In this document: positions 35,494 through 35,671 of the stretch, one piece after another
Position numbering within the stretch: the first letter of the stretch is position 1
Layout: each line of letters begins with the position of its first letter
From: Flavobacteriales bacterium
GTDB lineage: Bacteria > Bacteroidota > Bacteroidia > NS11-12g > UBA955
Assembly (NCBI GenBank): GCA_947447955.1
Contig: CANFLS010000028.1
Location: forward strand, 1 to 35,671
Direction: 5' to 3'
Length of the DNA stretch: 35,671 bases
Notes under the pieces: generated by a model
Told to the model about the DNA's origin: nothing
Databases searched by the model: none
The model's input: the letters and a program-made list of their open reading frames with translations, nothing else
Program-made: the position numbers and the translations under genes

Positions 35494-35586
35494 AAAATTG
35501 CAGTCAAAAATTGTTCAAAATGCCTTGGCATAATATTCGATAGAATAAGAGAGAAATTAACAATTATAAAAAATCCAATAAAAAAT

Positions 35587-35671
35587 ATGTCAGTGAACAT
35601 TAAACCATTGGCCGACCGAGTTCTGGTAGAGCCGGTTGCCGCAGATCTAAAAACAGCTTCAGGAATTATTA
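35587..35671 (+). CDS. groES: Co-chaperonin GroES (partial, cut by window end)
   Basis: The first 28 codons read MSVNIKPLADRVLVEPVAAD followed by LKTASGII, the unmistakable GroES N-terminus (KPLxDRVLV and the start of the mobile loop region). GroES caps the GroEL chaperonin; groEL is expected just beyond the edge. The start is clear, and the family length of about 90-100 aa means most of the gene lies outside. The 197-bp gap before it contains the inverted and direct repeats noted separately and no clear TAnnTTTG box. Confidence 0.95.
   Translation, partial: MSVNIKPLADRVLVEPVAADLKTASGII

Noticed and set aside
35520-35545. Sigma-54 (-24/-12) promoter before groES (TTGGCATAATATTCGA)
   Set aside because: The -24 GG is present but the -12 GC is missing (GA at that place), so the match is too weak.
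35418-35600. 60-aa minus-strand frame before groES
   Set aside because: It overlaps the groES start and control region, has no promoter and resembles no protein I recognise.

Overview
The window looks like a chromosomal piece of a low-GC Bacteroidota (Bacteroidetes) genome. The signs are: promoter-like motifs of the TAnnTTTG type before many genes; almost no Shine-Dalgarno sequences; type IX secretion (T9SS) sorting domains of both the CHU_C/type B kind and the type A kind; a TonB receptor with a carboxypeptidase-regulatory-like N-terminus; a PorV/PorQ-like barrel; and lipid A/Kdo genes. I cannot place it below phylum level from sequence alone; a Chitinophagales- or Sphingobacteriales-like lineage would fit. 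No tRNA, rRNA, CRISPR array, insertion sequence or phage gene is visible.

Layout. 1-344 is a gene-free block of nested tandem repeats that runs into a strong hairpin terminator. 378-22203 is almost wholly on the minus strand. Read in the direction of transcription (right to left) it holds accC and a 2-hydroxyacid dehydrogenase; a three-gene surface unit (TonB receptor, 1304-aa T9SS-sorted protein, PorV/PorQ-like barrel); greA and a HIT protein; lgt and the DNA polymerase III delta' gene; then an ECF sigma factor, an anti-sigma-like membrane protein that carries an extracytoplasmic CHU_C domain, and a giant PKD/CHU_C surface protein. ccmB (plus) diverges from accC across a perfect 20-bp palindrome and converges on a Prc-type protease (minus), which follows an M49-like metallopeptidase gene. 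27105 to the end is all plus strand: a FemAB/GNAT-like transferase, an exported C1B-like cysteine peptidase, an LpxH-like phosphoesterase overlapping a glycosyltransferase, alanine dehydrogenase, an alpha/beta hydrolase, an outer-membrane protein, Kdo transferase (waaA), and the first 28 codons of groES at the window edge.

How it fits together. Two gene sets concern T9SS-dependent surface proteins: the sigma/anti-sigma/giant-PKD cluster and the TonB/large-protein/PorV-like triad. The most interesting candidate system is the first, because the putative anti-sigma factor carries the same C-terminal secretion domain as the neighbouring cargo, which suggests that sigma activity could sense surface-protein export. 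Smaller regulatory oddities include a terminator inside the apparent greA leader, a terminator 12 bp before a start codon, apparently leaderless genes, four one-base TAATG stop/start overlaps, and non-CIRCE repeats before groES. All functional calls are by motif recognition; no database search was run.
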